From Lactobacillus sp. (GTDB lineage: Bacteria > Bacillota > Bacilli > Lactobacillales > Lactobacillaceae), in the NCBI GenBank assembly GCA_030530865.1, contig JAUMUC010000005.1:1-64000 (forward strand): a DNA stretch of 64,000 nucleotides, written 5' to 3'. Below are positions 20,909-31,879 of this stretch, in pieces. Positions within the stretch are counted from its first letter, which is position 1; each line of letters begins with the position of its first letter. Made by a program: the position numbers and the translations under genes. The notes below the pieces were generated by a model, which did not search any database, was not told the origin of the DNA, and saw only the letters and a list, made by a program, of their open reading frames with translations.

Positions 20909-22489
20909 TTATTCAGCTGTTAGGCCATCTTTGGTTAATTGAACAAATTTAACATGATCAGCCTTTGCTAATTCTTCATTGTAGTTGTGGGCAATTTCTA
21001 AAACAGTGGCTGGCAAACTATAAATCAATTTATGGATTTGGTCACTATTTTCTTTATCTAAGCTTGAAGTGATTTCATCCAATAAGAATAATTGCTTGTC
21101 ACGTAACAAACCTCTAGCAATTGCCAATCTTTGAGCTTGTCCACCTGAAAGATTTTCTCCACCTTCGGCAATTTGATAATCAAGAATATCATCACCGAGT
21201 TGAGCCACTAAGCCAACTTCATCGAGAACCTTCATCAATTGTTCATCTGAAAAGTCTTGCATTAAAGTTAGGTTGTCTCTTAAACTTCCAGCAAATAACC
21301 ATACTTTTTGTGAAATTAAGACAAAATCTTTATTATTGACGGCCTTTCCAGCAATGGTTACCTTACCACTAGCAGGCTTAATTGAGCCGATGATAGTGTT
21401 CAACAAGGTAGATTTACCCACACCAGATTGACCTGTAATCAGTACTTTTTCACCATATTTAGCTTTTAAGTTAACATTTTGGAAAATAACCTTGTCTTCA
21501 CGTTTAACTGATAAATCATCGATGACTAATTCGCCATTTTCAGTTTTAGTAGCATCTTCAGCTTCATCTGCTACTACTTCGACTTTTCTAAGGCTGGTAG
21601 TAGCTCCGATAGCTGCTTGATATTGTGTTAATTCTCTAATACCACCAACAACTCGGTCAGCTGTTAATGTTAAAGTCAAAATTGCACTAATAGTTACGCC
21701 GAACATTCCTTTGTTGGCAAAATATAAACCAATGAAGATAGGTAATAACACTGTTACAGCTGCAATTAACCAGGCTACAAATTGTAAACTAAATTGAAAC
21801 GCATTTAATTTAAAGTACTTATCTTCTTGATCTTCCAGATTTTCACCAAAATTTTTAAAGAAGAGTTTCTTAACACCAAAATTAGTGATTTCAAAACGAC
21901 CACTAAAGGTATCTTTCAAAACTTGTAAGAATTTAGAATTTGATTCTGACCAAACGTTAGTCTTTTCTTCCATCTTCTTACGTCCAATATAACTTGGTAA
22001 GAATGAAGTGAATGATAAAGCGATGTAGACTAATCCTAAAACTAAGTTAGTCATCAAAACAACCACCGCTGAAGTCACAATTGTCATGAAACATTGAATT
22101 AACATGAAAAGTGAGCCGAAGTAATTATCTTCAATTTGTTTTGCTTCTGAAGTGATTTTACTAATAGCATCACCAGAATTATCACCGTTAAAAGCTGCTT
22201 TAAAGTACAACTTTTTCAGACTAACATTTAAATATTGCGTTGCCTTTTTTTCAGCAATTAAAAATAAATAAAGTGATGTGTAGGTAATTACATATCCAAG
22301 TAAAGCTAATGAACAAAAGATGATCAATTCTTTAGTGTCAGCGATATTCAACTTAGGTAATTGACCAAAAATATATCCATTCAAAACTCCTTCAAATGAA
22401 CTGAAGACAGATAAAATGATCACTGCTAACGTGAGTGGAACCGGTAGATTTTTTAGAACCCACTTATAGTTAATTTGTTTCATTTTCAT
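20909..22489 (-). CDS. ABC exporter, fused membrane and ATPase domains
   Basis: About 526 residues. The N-terminal half is an ABC type-1 membrane domain with six hydrophobic segments (about residues 15-290). The C-terminal half is an ATPase with Walker A GQSGVGKST, signature LSGGQAQRLAIARG, Walker B LFLLDEITSSLD and H-loop IAHN. Such half-transporters form homo- or heterodimers that export drugs, lipids or peptides; the substrate here is unknown. Two ATG codons six bases apart follow AAGGTGG, so the exact start is uncertain. It is monocistronic, with an AT-rich promoter region before the end of the mal cluster. Confidence 0.85.
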   Translation of the reverse strand: MKMKQINYKWVLKNLPVPLTLAVIILSVFSSFEGVLNGYIFGQLPKLNIADTKELIIFCSLALLGYVITYTSLYLFLIAEKKATQYLNVSLKKLYFKAAFNGDNSGDAISKITSEAKQIEDNYFGSLFMLIQCFMTIVTSAVVVLMTNLVLGLVYIALSFTSFLPSYIGRKKMEEKTNVWSESNSKFLQVLKDTFSGRFEITNFGVKKLFFKNFGENLEDQEDKYFKLNAFQFSLQFVAWLIAAVTVLLPIFIGLYFANKGMFGVTISAILTLTLTADRVVGGIRELTQYQAAIGATTSLRKVEVVADEAEDATKTENGELVIDDLSVKREDKVIFQNVNLKAKYGEKVLITGQSGVGKSTLLNTIIGSIKPASGKVTIAGKAVNNKDFVLISQKVWLFAGSLRDNLTLMQDFSDEQLMKVLDEVGLVAQLGDDILDYQIAEGGENLSGGQAQRLAIARGLLRDKQLFLLDEITSSLDKENSDQIHKLIYSLPATVLEIAHNYNEELAKADHVKFVQLTKDGLTAE

Positions 22490-22561
22490 CCCCACCTTTT
22501 AACAATATATTAATTTTTGTTTAATTATACACCTTACCCCCCATTGCAAAGTAAAAACAAA

Positions 22562-22583
22562 AAACACGACATATGTCGTGTTT
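22562..22583. terminator. Terminator of the mal operon
   Basis: A perfect 22-nt palindrome centred on CGACATATGTCG, followed on the minus strand by TTTTGTTTTTA, 8 bp after the malG stop codon. Confidence 0.88.
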
Positions 22584-22590
22584 CTTGCGA

Positions 22591-23448
22591 TTAACCTTTG
22601 TCTGCTCCGGCAGTAATACCATTTACATAGAACTTTTGCATAATTACGAACAAGATTGTAATAGGGATAGCGATAATTACACATCCTGCAACGAATTGTG
22701 AGAAGTAAGCAGTTGCGGCACCTTTTGAGTTGTGAACCATGTTGTATAGTCCGTAAGCAACTGTGTATGTATTTGGATTACCTGAAGTTGATAAGATAAT
22801 TCCTGAAAAGATGAAGTCTGTCCAAGGACCAATAAATGCTGTTAATGCTGTGAAAACAATCATAGGCTTTGATAGTGGCAAACCAATGTGCCAGAATACT
22901 TGCCATCTTGTTGCTCCATCAATTTCCGCAGCCTCATCAATTGCCCGTGGAATAGTATCAAAGAATCCTTTAGCTACATAGAATCCTAAACCTGCACCAC
23001 CAACGTAGACTAACAATAAGCCTCCGAGGTTCAACATGTTTAATCCTTTCAGGATGTAGTATAAAGCGATCATTGCCATGAATCCTGGGAACATTCCTAA
23101 GACCAATGCAATTTGTAAGAAAGGCTTTCTCATCTTAAAGCGTAGTCTTGATAAGACATAGGCAACTGAGATAGTTAAGAAAGTAGATATAACCATTGAG
23201 CAAAGAGATAGAATTAGAGTATTAACTATCCAGTGACCCATTGGGTATGATGAGTTAGTAAAAATCCCAATATAATTTTGAAGTGTGAATTTGTCTGGCC
23301 AAAATGTTGAAACAAATCCAGTATTGTTTTCTGAGAAAGATGCTAACACAATCCAAACGATTGGTAGTATCCATAAAACAGTTAGGATTGCTAATAACAC
23401 ATAGCGAAAGATTAATGAAAGCTTGCGTTGTGCTGAATAAGATTTCAT
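22591..23448 (-). CDS. malG: Maltodextrin ABC transporter permease, MalG type
   Basis: 285 residues with six predicted membrane segments and the binding-protein-dependent transport EAA loop (EAAEIDGATRWQVFWHIGLPLSKP, interrupted here only by small changes). It is the second permease of the maltose/maltodextrin importer. It starts 3 bp after the malF stop with AAGGAGGG embedded in the malF end, so it is translationally linked, and is the last gene of the operon before the terminator. Confidence 0.92.
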   Translation of the reverse strand: MKSYSAQRKLSLIFRYVLLAILTVLWILPIVWIVLASFSENNTGFVSTFWPDKFTLQNYIGIFTNSSYPMGHWIVNTLILSLCSMVISTFLTISVAYVLSRLRFKMRKPFLQIALVLGMFPGFMAMIALYYILKGLNMLNLGGLLLVYVGGAGLGFYVAKGFFDTIPRAIDEAAEIDGATRWQVFWHIGLPLSKPMIVFTALTAFIGPWTDFIFSGIILSTSGNPNTYTVAYGLYNMVHNSKGAATAYFSQFVAGCVIIAIPITILFVIMQKFYVNGITAGADKG

Positions 23449-23450
23449 GT

Positions 23451-24809
23451 TTAACCCTCCTTAAATGCGTTAGTTCTACGATATGCAATCAATGATACGG
23501 TTGCACTCAATACAAAGATCAAAATACCTAATACAGCTGATGCATTGTAACGTTGTTCTTGTCCGAATGTTAAGTTATATAACCAAGTTACAAGTAAGTC
23601 GGTCGATCCAGCACCGTTGTACTTACTGTTCATTGGTGCACCGCCTGTTAACAGATAGATGACGTTGAAGTTGTTAATGTTACCGATGAATTGTTGGATC
23701 AAACTTGGTGCCATTACATATAAAATTTGAGGGAAAGTAATTGATTTAAAAATCTGTAATGCATTTGCCCCATCAATTCTGGCAGCTTCAATTTGATCTG
23801 TTGGTAAGTTTTGAATAATTGCAGTGGATACAAGCATTGAAACTGGAATACCGATCCACATGTTAACAATAATAACTGTTGCTCTAGCTACGTTTGGAGC
23901 AGCTTGACTATCAATAAAGTGAATTGGATGTGGAATTACGTGCAATGCAGTTAAAATACCGTTCAATGCACCTTGGTAGTCTAAGAATTGTGCCATCATC
24001 AATAATGATACGAATTGTGGCACAGCCCAAACGATTACGAAGAGCGTTCTCCACATACCTTTGAACTTAATACCTCTTGATTCAATCAAAAGGGCTAATA
24101 ATACTCCAAAGAAGAAAGTTGTTACAGTAGCAAGTACTGCCCAGACAACTGTCCAACCCAATACTGGGAAGAAAGTACCAGCCAAATCACCGTTCAAAAC
24201 TGTACCGAATGCTTTCAATCCAGTCCAAGAGAAGGCAATTGGGTGATTTCTATCATAGTTAGTAAATGCCATATTGATCATGAACACTGTTGGCAAAATG
24301 TTGAATAACAAGATACCAATAACTGGTAATGTCATCAATGTAGTGTGCAAGCGTTCATCAAATAAGCTCTTTAATTCTTCTTTGTTGCTGAGGATTTTAT
24401 CACCATCACGGTCACAAACATAATTGTGACGAACTGATTTAAGGTTTTGATAGTAAAGGAAGATAAAGCCGACGATTAATAGGAAGGCTAACACCCCGAA
24501 TAACAAGATCAAAACACTGTTTGATGGTTGTTTTGTTACATATACACCTTGTGCAGCATCATAGATAACTTGCTTTTTCTTAATAGTACCTAAAGTGCTG
24601 AATAAGTTTAATGCAGCAACTCCACTACTTATCAACCAATATAAGAAGACGATTTCACTAAGTAAGAAGGCAATACCTTTTACCCATTGTTTATGAGCTA
24701 AGGCATCTGTTCCCATGATAAAAAATGAGATTTTAGTTGCCAGACTACCTTTTGAAAAAGTTTCACGATAGGTTGCACGTGGAGCAACATGTTTTTTTCG
24801 TGCAAACAT
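23451..24809 (-). CDS. malF: Maltodextrin ABC transporter permease, MalF type
   Basis: 452 residues. An N-terminal extension of about 150 residues with two or three hydrophobic segments and a charged region (CDRDGDKILSNKEEL) precedes the six-helix permease core, similar to the enlarged N-terminus of MalF proteins. The EAA loop reads IEAARIDGANALQIFKSITFP (about residues 345-365). It pairs with MalG and takes sugar from the lipoprotein MalE. GAAGGAG precedes the ATG. Confidence 0.92.
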   Translation of the reverse strand: MFARKKHVAPRATYRETFSKGSLATKISFFIMGTDALAHKQWVKGIAFLLSEIVFLYWLISSGVAALNLFSTLGTIKKKQVIYDAAQGVYVTKQPSNSVLILLFGVLAFLLIVGFIFLYYQNLKSVRHNYVCDRDGDKILSNKEELKSLFDERLHTTLMTLPVIGILLFNILPTVFMINMAFTNYDRNHPIAFSWTGLKAFGTVLNGDLAGTFFPVLGWTVVWAVLATVTTFFFGVLLALLIESRGIKFKGMWRTLFVIVWAVPQFVSLLMMAQFLDYQGALNGILTALHVIPHPIHFIDSQAAPNVARATVIIVNMWIGIPVSMLVSTAIIQNLPTDQIEAARIDGANALQIFKSITFPQILYVMAPSLIQQFIGNINNFNVIYLLTGGAPMNSKYNGAGSTDLLVTWLYNLTFGQEQRYNASAVLGILIFVLSATVSLIAYRRTNAFKEG

Positions 24810-24839
24810 TTTTGAACTCCTTCAATTATTAATTAACAA

Positions 24840-26045
24840 TTATTTCTTTTCTGTAGCTTTTTGTAACTTAACAAGTTGTGCCTTGTATTCACTTGGCTTA
24901 ATCTTACCGTCGTAAACACCACTTACTAATGGAGCAGCACCGTTCCAGAATGCAGCCATTTGTGGAAGCTTAGGCATAATTACTGAGTTGTGACTCATTT
25001 CGATTACTGATTCAGCAACTGGGTCACTAGTTACTTGACTGTTCTTCATAGCAGCTTTACTTACAGGAATGTCACCGATGTTCTTGTGAGCGATCAATTG
25101 TGACTTAGTGTTAGTAATGTATTGTGCTAAGCTCATAGCAGCCTTAGCGTTCTTAGTGTTAGCATTTACAGCAAATCCCTTGATACCTAAGAATGCTTGC
25201 ATTTGAACCTTCTTACCAGCAATTGTGATAGTTGGGTACTTAGCAACTGCGAAGTTCTTACCCAAGATCTTCTTGATGCTTGCTGCGTTCCAAGGACCAT
25301 CCAAGATAGCACCTGCGTTACCCTTCTTCAATTGGTTCAAAGCGTTTGAAGTTTGAAGCACACCCTTGTTTGAACGTTGTGCTGCGTACCACTTAAGACC
25401 GTTGATACCAGCTTGGCTAGCGAAAGTTGAACCCTTCAATTGTTCACCGTTGTCACCAAATAACTTAGTGCCGGCACTGAACATTACTGGCCACATTACG
25501 TATGAGTTAGTGAAGTCAGTAGCAACTACACCCTTCTTAGTCATTACATCCCAGTCTTTTACATCGTCTGCTGAGAATTTAGACTTGTTGTAGTAAAGAG
25601 TTTGAGCTTGAACAGTGTATGGGAATGCGTAAAGCTTACCCTTCCATGAAACACCTTGAGCTGAAACGTCACTGTTTTCATCCTTGATAGTCTTAGTTGC
25701 ATCTGGTGAAAGTGGGTTGATGTAACCTGCTTCAGCCATTTGACCTAATTGGTCGTTTGGAACTTCGAAGACATCGGCAGCCTTTGATGGGTCTTTACCA
25801 ACGTCAGTCTTTGCGTTTGCTGAACCGTTTGGTGATTGAGTTACACGAACTGAGATACCCTTGTGGCTCTTTTCAAAGTCCTTAGCGATTGCTTTGTATT
25901 GTGATACTTGTTCTGGGTCAACCCAAAGTGTTAACTTAGCACCGTTAGAACTACTTGATGAGTTGCTTGACTTTGAGCAAGCTGCAAGACCAGCTGCCGC
26001 TAATAAAACAGCACCACTAATTGCGAATTTATTCCAAATCTTCAT
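24840..26045 (-). CDS. malE: Maltose/maltodextrin-binding lipoprotein, MalE type
   Basis: 401 residues. The signal peptide ends in the lipobox LAAC (Cys at about residue 23), followed by a Ser/Asn-rich linker, so the protein is a membrane-anchored lipoprotein. The fold is that of family 1 extracellular solute-binding proteins (KLTLWVDPEQVSQYKAIAKDFEK, then GPWNAASIKK and FLGIKGFAVN). It captures maltose or maltodextrins outside the cell for MalFG/MalK. GGAGG precedes the ATG. It has the strongest codon bias of the operon, as is usual for binding proteins. Confidence 0.93.
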   Translation of the reverse strand: MKIWNKFAISGAVLLAAAGLAACSKSSNSSSSSNGAKLTLWVDPEQVSQYKAIAKDFEKSHKGISVRVTQSPNGSANAKTDVGKDPSKAADVFEVPNDQLGQMAEAGYINPLSPDATKTIKDENSDVSAQGVSWKGKLYAFPYTVQAQTLYYNKSKFSADDVKDWDVMTKKGVVATDFTNSYVMWPVMFSAGTKLFGDNGEQLKGSTFASQAGINGLKWYAAQRSNKGVLQTSNALNQLKKGNAGAILDGPWNAASIKKILGKNFAVAKYPTITIAGKKVQMQAFLGIKGFAVNANTKNAKAAMSLAQYITNTKSQLIAHKNIGDIPVSKAAMKNSQVTSDPVAESVIEMSHNSVIMPKLPQMAAFWNGAAPLVSGVYDGKIKPSEYKAQLVKLQKATEKK

Positions 26046-26060
26046 AATAATTCCTCCAAA

Positions 26061-27164
26061 TTATTTAATACGTAAAGTTGTTTCTTTGTCGAAGAAGTGA
26101 GCCTTGTTGATATCAAAGGCCATTTCAACTTCGTCACCTGGCTTAACATCTTCTCTTGAGTTAACAATGGCTACAAATTCTGAGCCCTTGCTTTCAAGGT
26201 AAAGTTGGATGTCTGCACCAAGTAATTCGGAAACTTGGACCTTGGCCTTAATTGTGTTTTGAGGCCAAGTTTCAAGGAAGGCACCTTCTGAGTGAATGTC
26301 TTCTGGTCTAATACCTAAAATTAGGTCCTTATCTTCATATCCTTGATCCTTAAGTAATTTACTCTTACCTTCAGGAACATCGAATTCAAGACCATGTTCA
26401 TCAACGATTTTGCCATCCTTGAAGTGAACATTGAAGAAGTTCATTTGTGGTGAACCGATGAAACCAGCTACGAAAGTGTTAACTGGCTTGTTGTACACTT
26501 CAAGTGGAGTACCGATTTGTTGAACTTCACCAACTGACATAACAACTACTCGGTCAGCTAAAGTCATGGCTTCAGTTTGATCGTGTGTTACGTAGATAGT
26601 GGTAGTACCAATCTTTTGGTGAAGCTTAGCAATTTCGGCACGCATTGAGACACGTAGTTTTGCATCCAAGTTACTTAATGGTTCGTCCATTAAGAAGATA
26701 GGAGCATCACGGACAATCGCACGACCTAAAGCAACACGTTGACGTTGACCACCTGATAAGGCACCCGGCTTCTTATCTAAGTAATCTTCAAGTCCTAAAA
26801 TCTTTGCTGCATTTAAGACACGCTTTTTAATTTCTTCTTTGTCATATTTACGAAGCTTAAGTCCAAAAGCCATGTTGTCAAAGATCGTCATGTGTGGATA
26901 CAAAGCGTAGTTTTGGAAAACCATCGCAATGTCACGGTCCTTTGGTGCGGTATCGTTCATAACTTTACCGTCGATTTCAAAAGTACCTTCAGTAATATCT
27001 TCAAGTCCGGCAACCATTCTCAATGTGGTAGACTTACCACATCCTGATGGACCAACGAAGACAATGAATTCTTTTGGCTTGATGTGTAAATCAAAGTCAT
27101 TAACGCTGTACTTATCATTACCATCATACTTTTTGTAAATATGGTTTAAATCAACTACAACCAT
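26061..27164 (-). CDS. msmK: Sugar importer ATPase, MalK/MsmK type
   Basis: 367 residues. ATPase domain 1-235 with Walker [10 protein letters not shown], signature [14 protein letters not shown], Walker [13 protein letters not shown] and H-loop VTHDQTEA, then the OB-fold/TOBE regulatory domain of carbohydrate importers ([11 protein letters not shown]). It hydrolyses ATP for MalFG. MsmK-type ATPases may serve several sugar importers. It is located between malE and pgmB with short gaps, consistent with one operon. Confidence 0.92.
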   Translation of the reverse strand: MVVVDLNHIYKKYDGNDKYSVNDFDLHIKPKEFIVFVGPSGCGKSTTLRMVAGLEDITEGTFEIDGKVMNDTAPKDRDIAMVFQNYALYPHMTIFDNMAFGLKLRKYDKEEIKKRVLNAAKILGLEDYLDKKPGALSGGQRQRVALGRAIVRDAPIFLMDEPLSNLDAKLRVSMRAEIAKLHQKIGTTTIYVTHDQTEAMTLADRVVVMSVGEVQQIGTPLEVYNKPVNTFVAGFIGSPQMNFFNVHFKDGKIVDEHGLEFDVPEGKSKLLKDQGYEDKDLILGIRPEDIHSEGAFLETWPQNTIKAKVQVSELLGADIQLYLESKGSEFVAIVNSREDVKPGDEVEMAFDINKAHFFDKETTLRIK

Positions 27165-27167
27165 TAT

Positions 27168-27833
27168 TTATTCCCCTCGCTTTTTTTCATATGCACTGAT
27201 AATGTCGTCCAACTTCAGTTGGCTGGTATTGCTTACTAAGTAATCTGCCTTAATAAGCAAGTCCTTGTCGCCAATTCCGACGGCAAACTGACCAGCTGCC
27301 TTGATAGCAGCGACGCCAGCTTGAGCATCTTCGAAGCTGATTACCTCGGAATTATCAAGATTAATGGCTTGAGCAGCTTTCAAAAAGATTTCTGGATCAG
27401 GTTTTCCTTTTGACAGACTAGCCGGATCAACCATTGCATCGAATTCATCTAAGATGCCGAGTTTAGATAAAATCTTAGGTGCATTTTTTGATGCACTAGC
27501 GATAGCCATTTTTAAGTGACGCTTTTTCGCATCAGCTAAGAGCTCGCTAATTCCAGGTAAGATATCATCAGTTGTCATCTTTTCCACTTCTTTTAAGAAA
27601 AGATCGTTCTTTTTGGCAGCCAATTTTTCTTTAACTGCCAATGGCAATTCTTGCTTGCCAATTTTTAGAATGTAATCAAGTGAATCCATTCTCGATAGGC
27701 CACGCAAACCTTCACATTCTTTATCGGTTAACTTGATGCCTAACTCGTTGGCGATTGCCAGCCATGCACCTAAGTGATACTTGGCTGAATTAGTTAAAAC
27801 ACCATCGAGGTCAAAGATTAATCCTTGAAGCAT
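27168..27833 (-). CDS. pgmB: Beta-phosphoglucomutase
   Basis: A 221-residue HAD-superfamily enzyme converting beta-glucose 1-phosphate to glucose 6-phosphate. Motif I DLDGVLT contains the phosphorylated Asp and the acid/base Asp; the cap residues KYHLGAW, motif II IASAS and motif [19 protein letters not shown] are intact. It is the natural partner of maltose phosphorylase, which makes its substrate. Its start overlaps the 3' end of mapA by 16 bp. Confidence 0.93.
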   Translation of the reverse strand: MLQGLIFDLDGVLTNSAKYHLGAWLAIANELGIKLTDKECEGLRGLSRMDSLDYILKIGKQELPLAVKEKLAAKKNDLFLKEVEKMTTDDILPGISELLADAKKRHLKMAIASASKNAPKILSKLGILDEFDAMVDPASLSKGKPDPEIFLKAAQAINLDNSEVISFEDAQAGVAAIKAAGQFAVGIGDKDLLIKADYLVSNTSQLKLDDIISAYEKKRGE

Positions 27834-30055
27834 TGTTGTTCACCTTCTTTAAGAGTGACTTGCTTGTCTCCCACTTTCACATCGAGGTCATCTCCTGAAA
27901 GAATGGTCAAGCGGCTTTGGCCTTCTTCAACTTCAACTTTAATTAGTCGACCACGGTAGTTGAACTTGAAGTTGTAGCCGTCCCAACTTTCTGGAACAAA
28001 TGGCTTAAATTTCAACAAATTGTGGTCATATCTCATTCCGGCAAATCCTTGAACAATTGCCAGCCAACTTCCTGACATTGAAGTGATATGTAAACCATCA
28101 TCTGTGTCGTTGTTGTAATTGTCTAAGTCAAGACGTGCCGTTCTTTGGTACATTTCAACAGCCTTAGCTTGCTTACCAAGTTCAGCTGCCAAAATTGAGT
28201 GAATTGATGGAGAAAGTGAACTTTCGTGAACTGTTAATGGTTCATAGAAATCGAAGTTCTTTTCTTTTTGTTCCATCGTGTATTGATCATTCAAGAAGTA
28301 GATACCTTGTAAAACATCTGCTTGCTTGATGTATGGTGATCTTAAAATCTTGTCCCATGACCAATGTTGATTCAATGGACGAACCTTTGGATCAAGATCT
28401 TTAACGGGAGTCAAATCTTTATCAAGGAAAGTATCGTGTTGTACAAAGATACCTAATTCCTTGTCTTCTGGTAAGTACATCTTGTCTACAATGTCTTGCC
28501 AGTGAGCTAATTCTTCTTTTGAAACATCAACTCTTGCTTGAGCTTCTTTGGTAGCTAGTGGCAAGCGTTCAATTGTGTATGATAAAAGCCACTTAGCCAT
28601 GGTGTTGGTGAACCAGTTGTTGTTGACATTGTTTTCATATTCGTTTGGTCCAGTAACACCGTGAATCATGTATTGATTCTTTCTCTTTGAGAAGTGAACC
28701 CGGTCAGCCCAGAATCTTGCAGTTCCTACCAAGACATCCATACCTTCATCTTTGACGTATGAATCGTCGCCAGTGTATTCAGTGTATTGGTAGATAGCGA
28801 ATGGGATATCCGCATTTCTGTGAATTTCTTCAAAAGTGATTTCCCATTCGTTGTGGCATTCAACCCCGGTGAAAGTCACCATTGGGAAGAGTGCTCCAGC
28901 AAGTCCTTGTTGGCGAGCATTGTGATATGCACCAGGTAGTTGAGCGTGACGGTATTCAAGCAAGGACTTAGTTACGCTACTTGGGGCAGTTGCTAAGTAC
29001 ATTGGAACAATGTAAGCTTCTGTATCCCAGTAAGTAGCACCACCGTACTTTTCACCAGTGAAGCCCTTAGGACCGATGTTCAATCTTGGATCTTCACCGT
29101 AGTAAGTCATGAACAATTGCAAGATGTTGAAACGAATACCTTGTTGAGCATCAGGGTCACCGCTGATTTCGACATCAGCACCTTCCCAACGCTTTTTCCA
29201 AATAGCTTCGTGAAGTGCTAAGTTTTCTTCAAAAGTCTTGCCAGTCACTTCTGCTAATAATTCATCAGCCTTTGCTTCTTGCTTATCAGCTTCAACATCG
29301 CGACTAGTGATCACAACTACATCTTTTTCCAAGCTAGCTTTTTGGCCATTAGCTAATTTGATTTCACCTGAAAAGTCGTCAATCTTTTCACCATCAAGTT
29401 TCATAGCTTGTTTCAAGTAAACAGTGAAGCGGTCAGTGCCAAAGTTGTTAGCCTTAGTGATTGCTTGTAAGCTAGCTGAATCATCTTTCAAGATGTCCCA
29501 GAAATGTTCTTCGTAGTTACTATCTTCGTTAACTACAGTTCCATCTAAGTAAGCCTTCCAAGCAATGTCTGCTTGACCTTTAAGAACTTCAAAATCAACT
29601 TTGATTAATGCAGCTTCTTTAATGTGATTTGATAAGAAACGTTTGAAAGTTAATTTAACTTGATTTTTGCCTTGGTCAAGAATGTAGCTTCTTGTTAAAA
29701 GTCCTTGGTGCATATCAAGTTCTAAGTAGAAATCGGTGAACTTTGATTTTGCCAAGTCAACTTTTTCACCATTAATGGTTAAATCAATGTTGATAAAACT
29801 TGGTGCATTTAAACTCTTTCCAAAATATTCTGGATAACCGTTTTTCCACCAACCAACTCTAGTTTTGTCGGGGAACCATACACCAGCATAGTATGTACCT
29901 TGAAGGCTATCTCCGCTGTAACCTTCTTCAAAATTTCCACGTAATCCCATGTAGTCATTTCCGATGGCTGTGAGACTTTCTTGCAATCTCTTTCCATCAG
30001 CCTTGAAAGTGTGACTAATTAATTTCCAGGGATCAACTTCAAAGATCCTCTTCAT
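27818..30055 (-). CDS. mapA: Maltose phosphorylase (GH65)
   Basis: 745 residues. It splits maltose with phosphate into glucose and beta-glucose 1-phosphate. The GH65 signature is clear: N-terminal beta-sandwich, then an (alpha/alpha)6 barrel with the catalytic Glu in [17 protein letters not shown] and the substrate loop ATYWDTEAY. Length is normal for the family. It is followed directly by pgmB, giving an ATP-sparing maltose route. The 92-bp region upstream carries two cre-like boxes, so this gene may be an internal promoter point of the cluster. Confidence 0.94.
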   Translation of the reverse strand: MKRIFEVDPWKLISHTFKADGKRLQESLTAIGNDYMGLRGNFEEGYSGDSLQGTYYAGVWFPDKTRVGWWKNGYPEYFGKSLNAPSFINIDLTINGEKVDLAKSKFTDFYLELDMHQGLLTRSYILDQGKNQVKLTFKRFLSNHIKEAALIKVDFEVLKGQADIAWKAYLDGTVVNEDSNYEEHFWDILKDDSASLQAITKANNFGTDRFTVYLKQAMKLDGEKIDDFSGEIKLANGQKASLEKDVVVITSRDVEADKQEAKADELLAEVTGKTFEENLALHEAIWKKRWEGADVEISGDPDAQQGIRFNILQLFMTYYGEDPRLNIGPKGFTGEKYGGATYWDTEAYIVPMYLATAPSSVTKSLLEYRHAQLPGAYHNARQQGLAGALFPMVTFTGVECHNEWEITFEEIHRNADIPFAIYQYTEYTGDDSYVKDEGMDVLVGTARFWADRVHFSKRKNQYMIHGVTGPNEYENNVNNNWFTNTMAKWLLSYTIERLPLATKEAQARVDVSKEELAHWQDIVDKMYLPEDKELGIFVQHDTFLDKDLTPVKDLDPKVRPLNQHWSWDKILRSPYIKQADVLQGIYFLNDQYTMEQKEKNFDFYEPLTVHESSLSPSIHSILAAELGKQAKAVEMYQRTARLDLDNYNNDTDDGLHITSMSGSWLAIVQGFAGMRYDHNLLKFKPFVPESWDGYNFKFNYRGRLIKVEVEEGQSRLTILSGDDLDVKVGDKQVTLKEGEQQCFKD

Positions 30056-30066
30056 ACAATTACCTC

Positions 30067-30080
30067 TGTAAGTGCTTTCA
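30067..30080. promoter_or_regulatory. cre/MalR-like operator upstream of mapA
   Basis: TGTAAGTGCTTTCA (TGAAAGCACTTACA on the gene strand) resembles LacI/CcpA-family operators. It lies 12 bp upstream of the mapA start codon. Confidence 0.5.
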
Positions 30081-30118
30081 TTTGTTTACATTATTAGACT
30101 ACCAGTTAAGAAAACAAT

Positions 30119-30132
30119 TTGAAAGCGATTTC
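30119..30132. promoter_or_regulatory. Second cre-like operator upstream of mapA
   Basis: TTGAAAGCGATTTC, containing the AAAGCG core of cre sites, lies between the amylase stop codon and mapA. Confidence 0.45.
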
Positions 30133-30147
30133 TTGATGTTAACGGTA

Positions 30148-31869
30148 TCAGAATACTTCAATGGCGAAACCATCAGCTTTGATGGTACCGTGTTCGTAGT
30201 TCTGAGATAGCTTTGCATCAACATTTAATGGCTTATCTTGACCGGTGGTGTTGAAGTAACCAACCACAGTTTCCTTTTCACCAACACGCGTAACCTTGAT
30301 TAGATCATCAACTACTTCGAGACGAATCTTGCCATCCCCTATTGCTTGGGTGTGATCTAAACGGAACTTGACTAAGTTGTGTACACGTTGCCATACGTCG
30401 CCACCCTTTTTACTCCAATCCATTGGCTTACGGCAATCTGGGTCATTATCACCATCCATACCCATTTCAGTACCGTAGTAAATACATGGGCTACCTTGTT
30501 GCAAGAATTGGAAAGTCAAAGCTTGCAATGCTAAGTCTTGATTGCCACCAGCGACTGATAGAATCCGAGCAGTGTCGTGACTATCAAGCATGTTCATCAT
30601 TGACTTATTCGTCATATCACGATATTTCATCACTTGGTCAGTCAAACGAGCAACTAATTCTTTGGCAGTCGTGCGTTTGTAGAAGAAGTGATCTTCAACT
30701 TGCAAAGTGTATGGGTAATTCATTACTGAAGTGTATTGATCACCATTTAGCCAAGGACCAGCACCATGCCATACTTCACCAACAATGTAGAAATCTGGCT
30801 TGATAGCAACTAATTCATCATGGAATTTCTTCCAAAAAGCATGGTCAACTTCATTGGCCACATCTAATCGCCATGCATCGATGTCGAAGTACTTCACCCA
30901 GTAAGTAGTAACTTCTAACAAGTAATCACTACATTCTTTGCATGAAGTATTAAGCTTAGGCATGTGCTTTTCAAATGCAAATGATTCGTAAGTTGGTTCA
31001 CCGCCATCTTTCAAAACATCAACATAGTGATCGACCGGATATTGGTGAATGTGGAACCAATCGGCGTAACGTGATTTTTCACCATTTTCAACAACGTCTT
31101 GCCATTGCCATGACAAGTCACCCATGTGGTTGAAGACCGCATCAATCATGATCTTAATGCCACGCTTGTGAGCTTCATCAACTACTTTTTTGAATAAAAT
31201 CTTGTCGCCAAAATCAGGATCAATTGCTAAGTAGTCGATCGTGTCGTATTTATGGTTTGTGCCGGCCGTAAAGAGGGGGCAAAAGTAGATACCAGTGATA
31301 CCTAAGTCAACTAAATCATCTAAATGATCTAATACCCCTTGCAAGTCACCACCATAGTAATCTTCTCTTCCTGGATGATCAGTTGGATTCCATGGCTTGG
31401 TGCCGACTGGGTCATTTGATTTATCGCCATTGGCAAATCTTTCAGGGAAAATTTGGTACCAAACAGTATTGCGAACCCATTCAGGCGTCTTAGTCATATC
31501 AACTTCGTGAAGATATGGAATCTTAAAGTAATTTCCATCAGAACGCAATTCAGTTTCGTTGTATTGACGAATACCGCGGTCACCTAAGATAACTTTTTCA
31601 CCATCAACGCCTTCAACGACAAAAGTGTACTTAAGACGATGATAAGGTGCGGTTAAATCACCTTCATAGTAGTCGTGAGCACTACCTGTACCAGTTTTTT
31701 CTAAAACAACTGGCTCAACTTTTTCCAATGGGAAATAGTTATCAGCGTAGTAAGCGGTAATCTTTTTAACGTCATCGATTGCTGCACGTACACGCACATG
31801 AACGTGCTTAACATCAGTAATAAAGCTGTCTTCGCTTTCTGGTCGGTGCATTAAAGCTGCAATTTGCAT
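30148..31869 (-). CDS. Neopullulanase/maltogenic amylase-type glycosidase (GH13_20)
   Basis: 573 residues. An N-terminal carbohydrate-binding-like domain (about 1-120) precedes a GH13 barrel with the conserved regions DAVFNHMG, WRLDVANEVDH (catalytic Asp), IVGEVWHG (acid/base Glu) and NMLDSHDT (transition-state Asp). No signal peptide is visible, so it acts inside the cell on imported maltodextrins or cyclodextrins, giving maltose for maltose phosphorylase. AGGAG precedes the ATG. It is co-directional with the alpha-glucosidase gene 10 bp upstream. Confidence 0.9.
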   Translation of the reverse strand: MQIAALMHRPESEDSFITDVKHVHVRVRAAIDDVKKITAYYADNYFPLEKVEPVVLEKTGTGSAHDYYEGDLTAPYHRLKYTFVVEGVDGEKVILGDRGIRQYNETELRSDGNYFKIPYLHEVDMTKTPEWVRNTVWYQIFPERFANGDKSNDPVGTKPWNPTDHPGREDYYGGDLQGVLDHLDDLVDLGITGIYFCPLFTAGTNHKYDTIDYLAIDPDFGDKILFKKVVDEAHKRGIKIMIDAVFNHMGDLSWQWQDVVENGEKSRYADWFHIHQYPVDHYVDVLKDGGEPTYESFAFEKHMPKLNTSCKECSDYLLEVTTYWVKYFDIDAWRLDVANEVDHAFWKKFHDELVAIKPDFYIVGEVWHGAGPWLNGDQYTSVMNYPYTLQVEDHFFYKRTTAKELVARLTDQVMKYRDMTNKSMMNMLDSHDTARILSVAGGNQDLALQALTFQFLQQGSPCIYYGTEMGMDGDNDPDCRKPMDWSKKGGDVWQRVHNLVKFRLDHTQAIGDGKIRLEVVDDLIKVTRVGEKETVVGYFNTTGQDKPLNVDAKLSQNYEHGTIKADGFAIEVF

Positions 31870-31879
31870 ATTTTTTCTC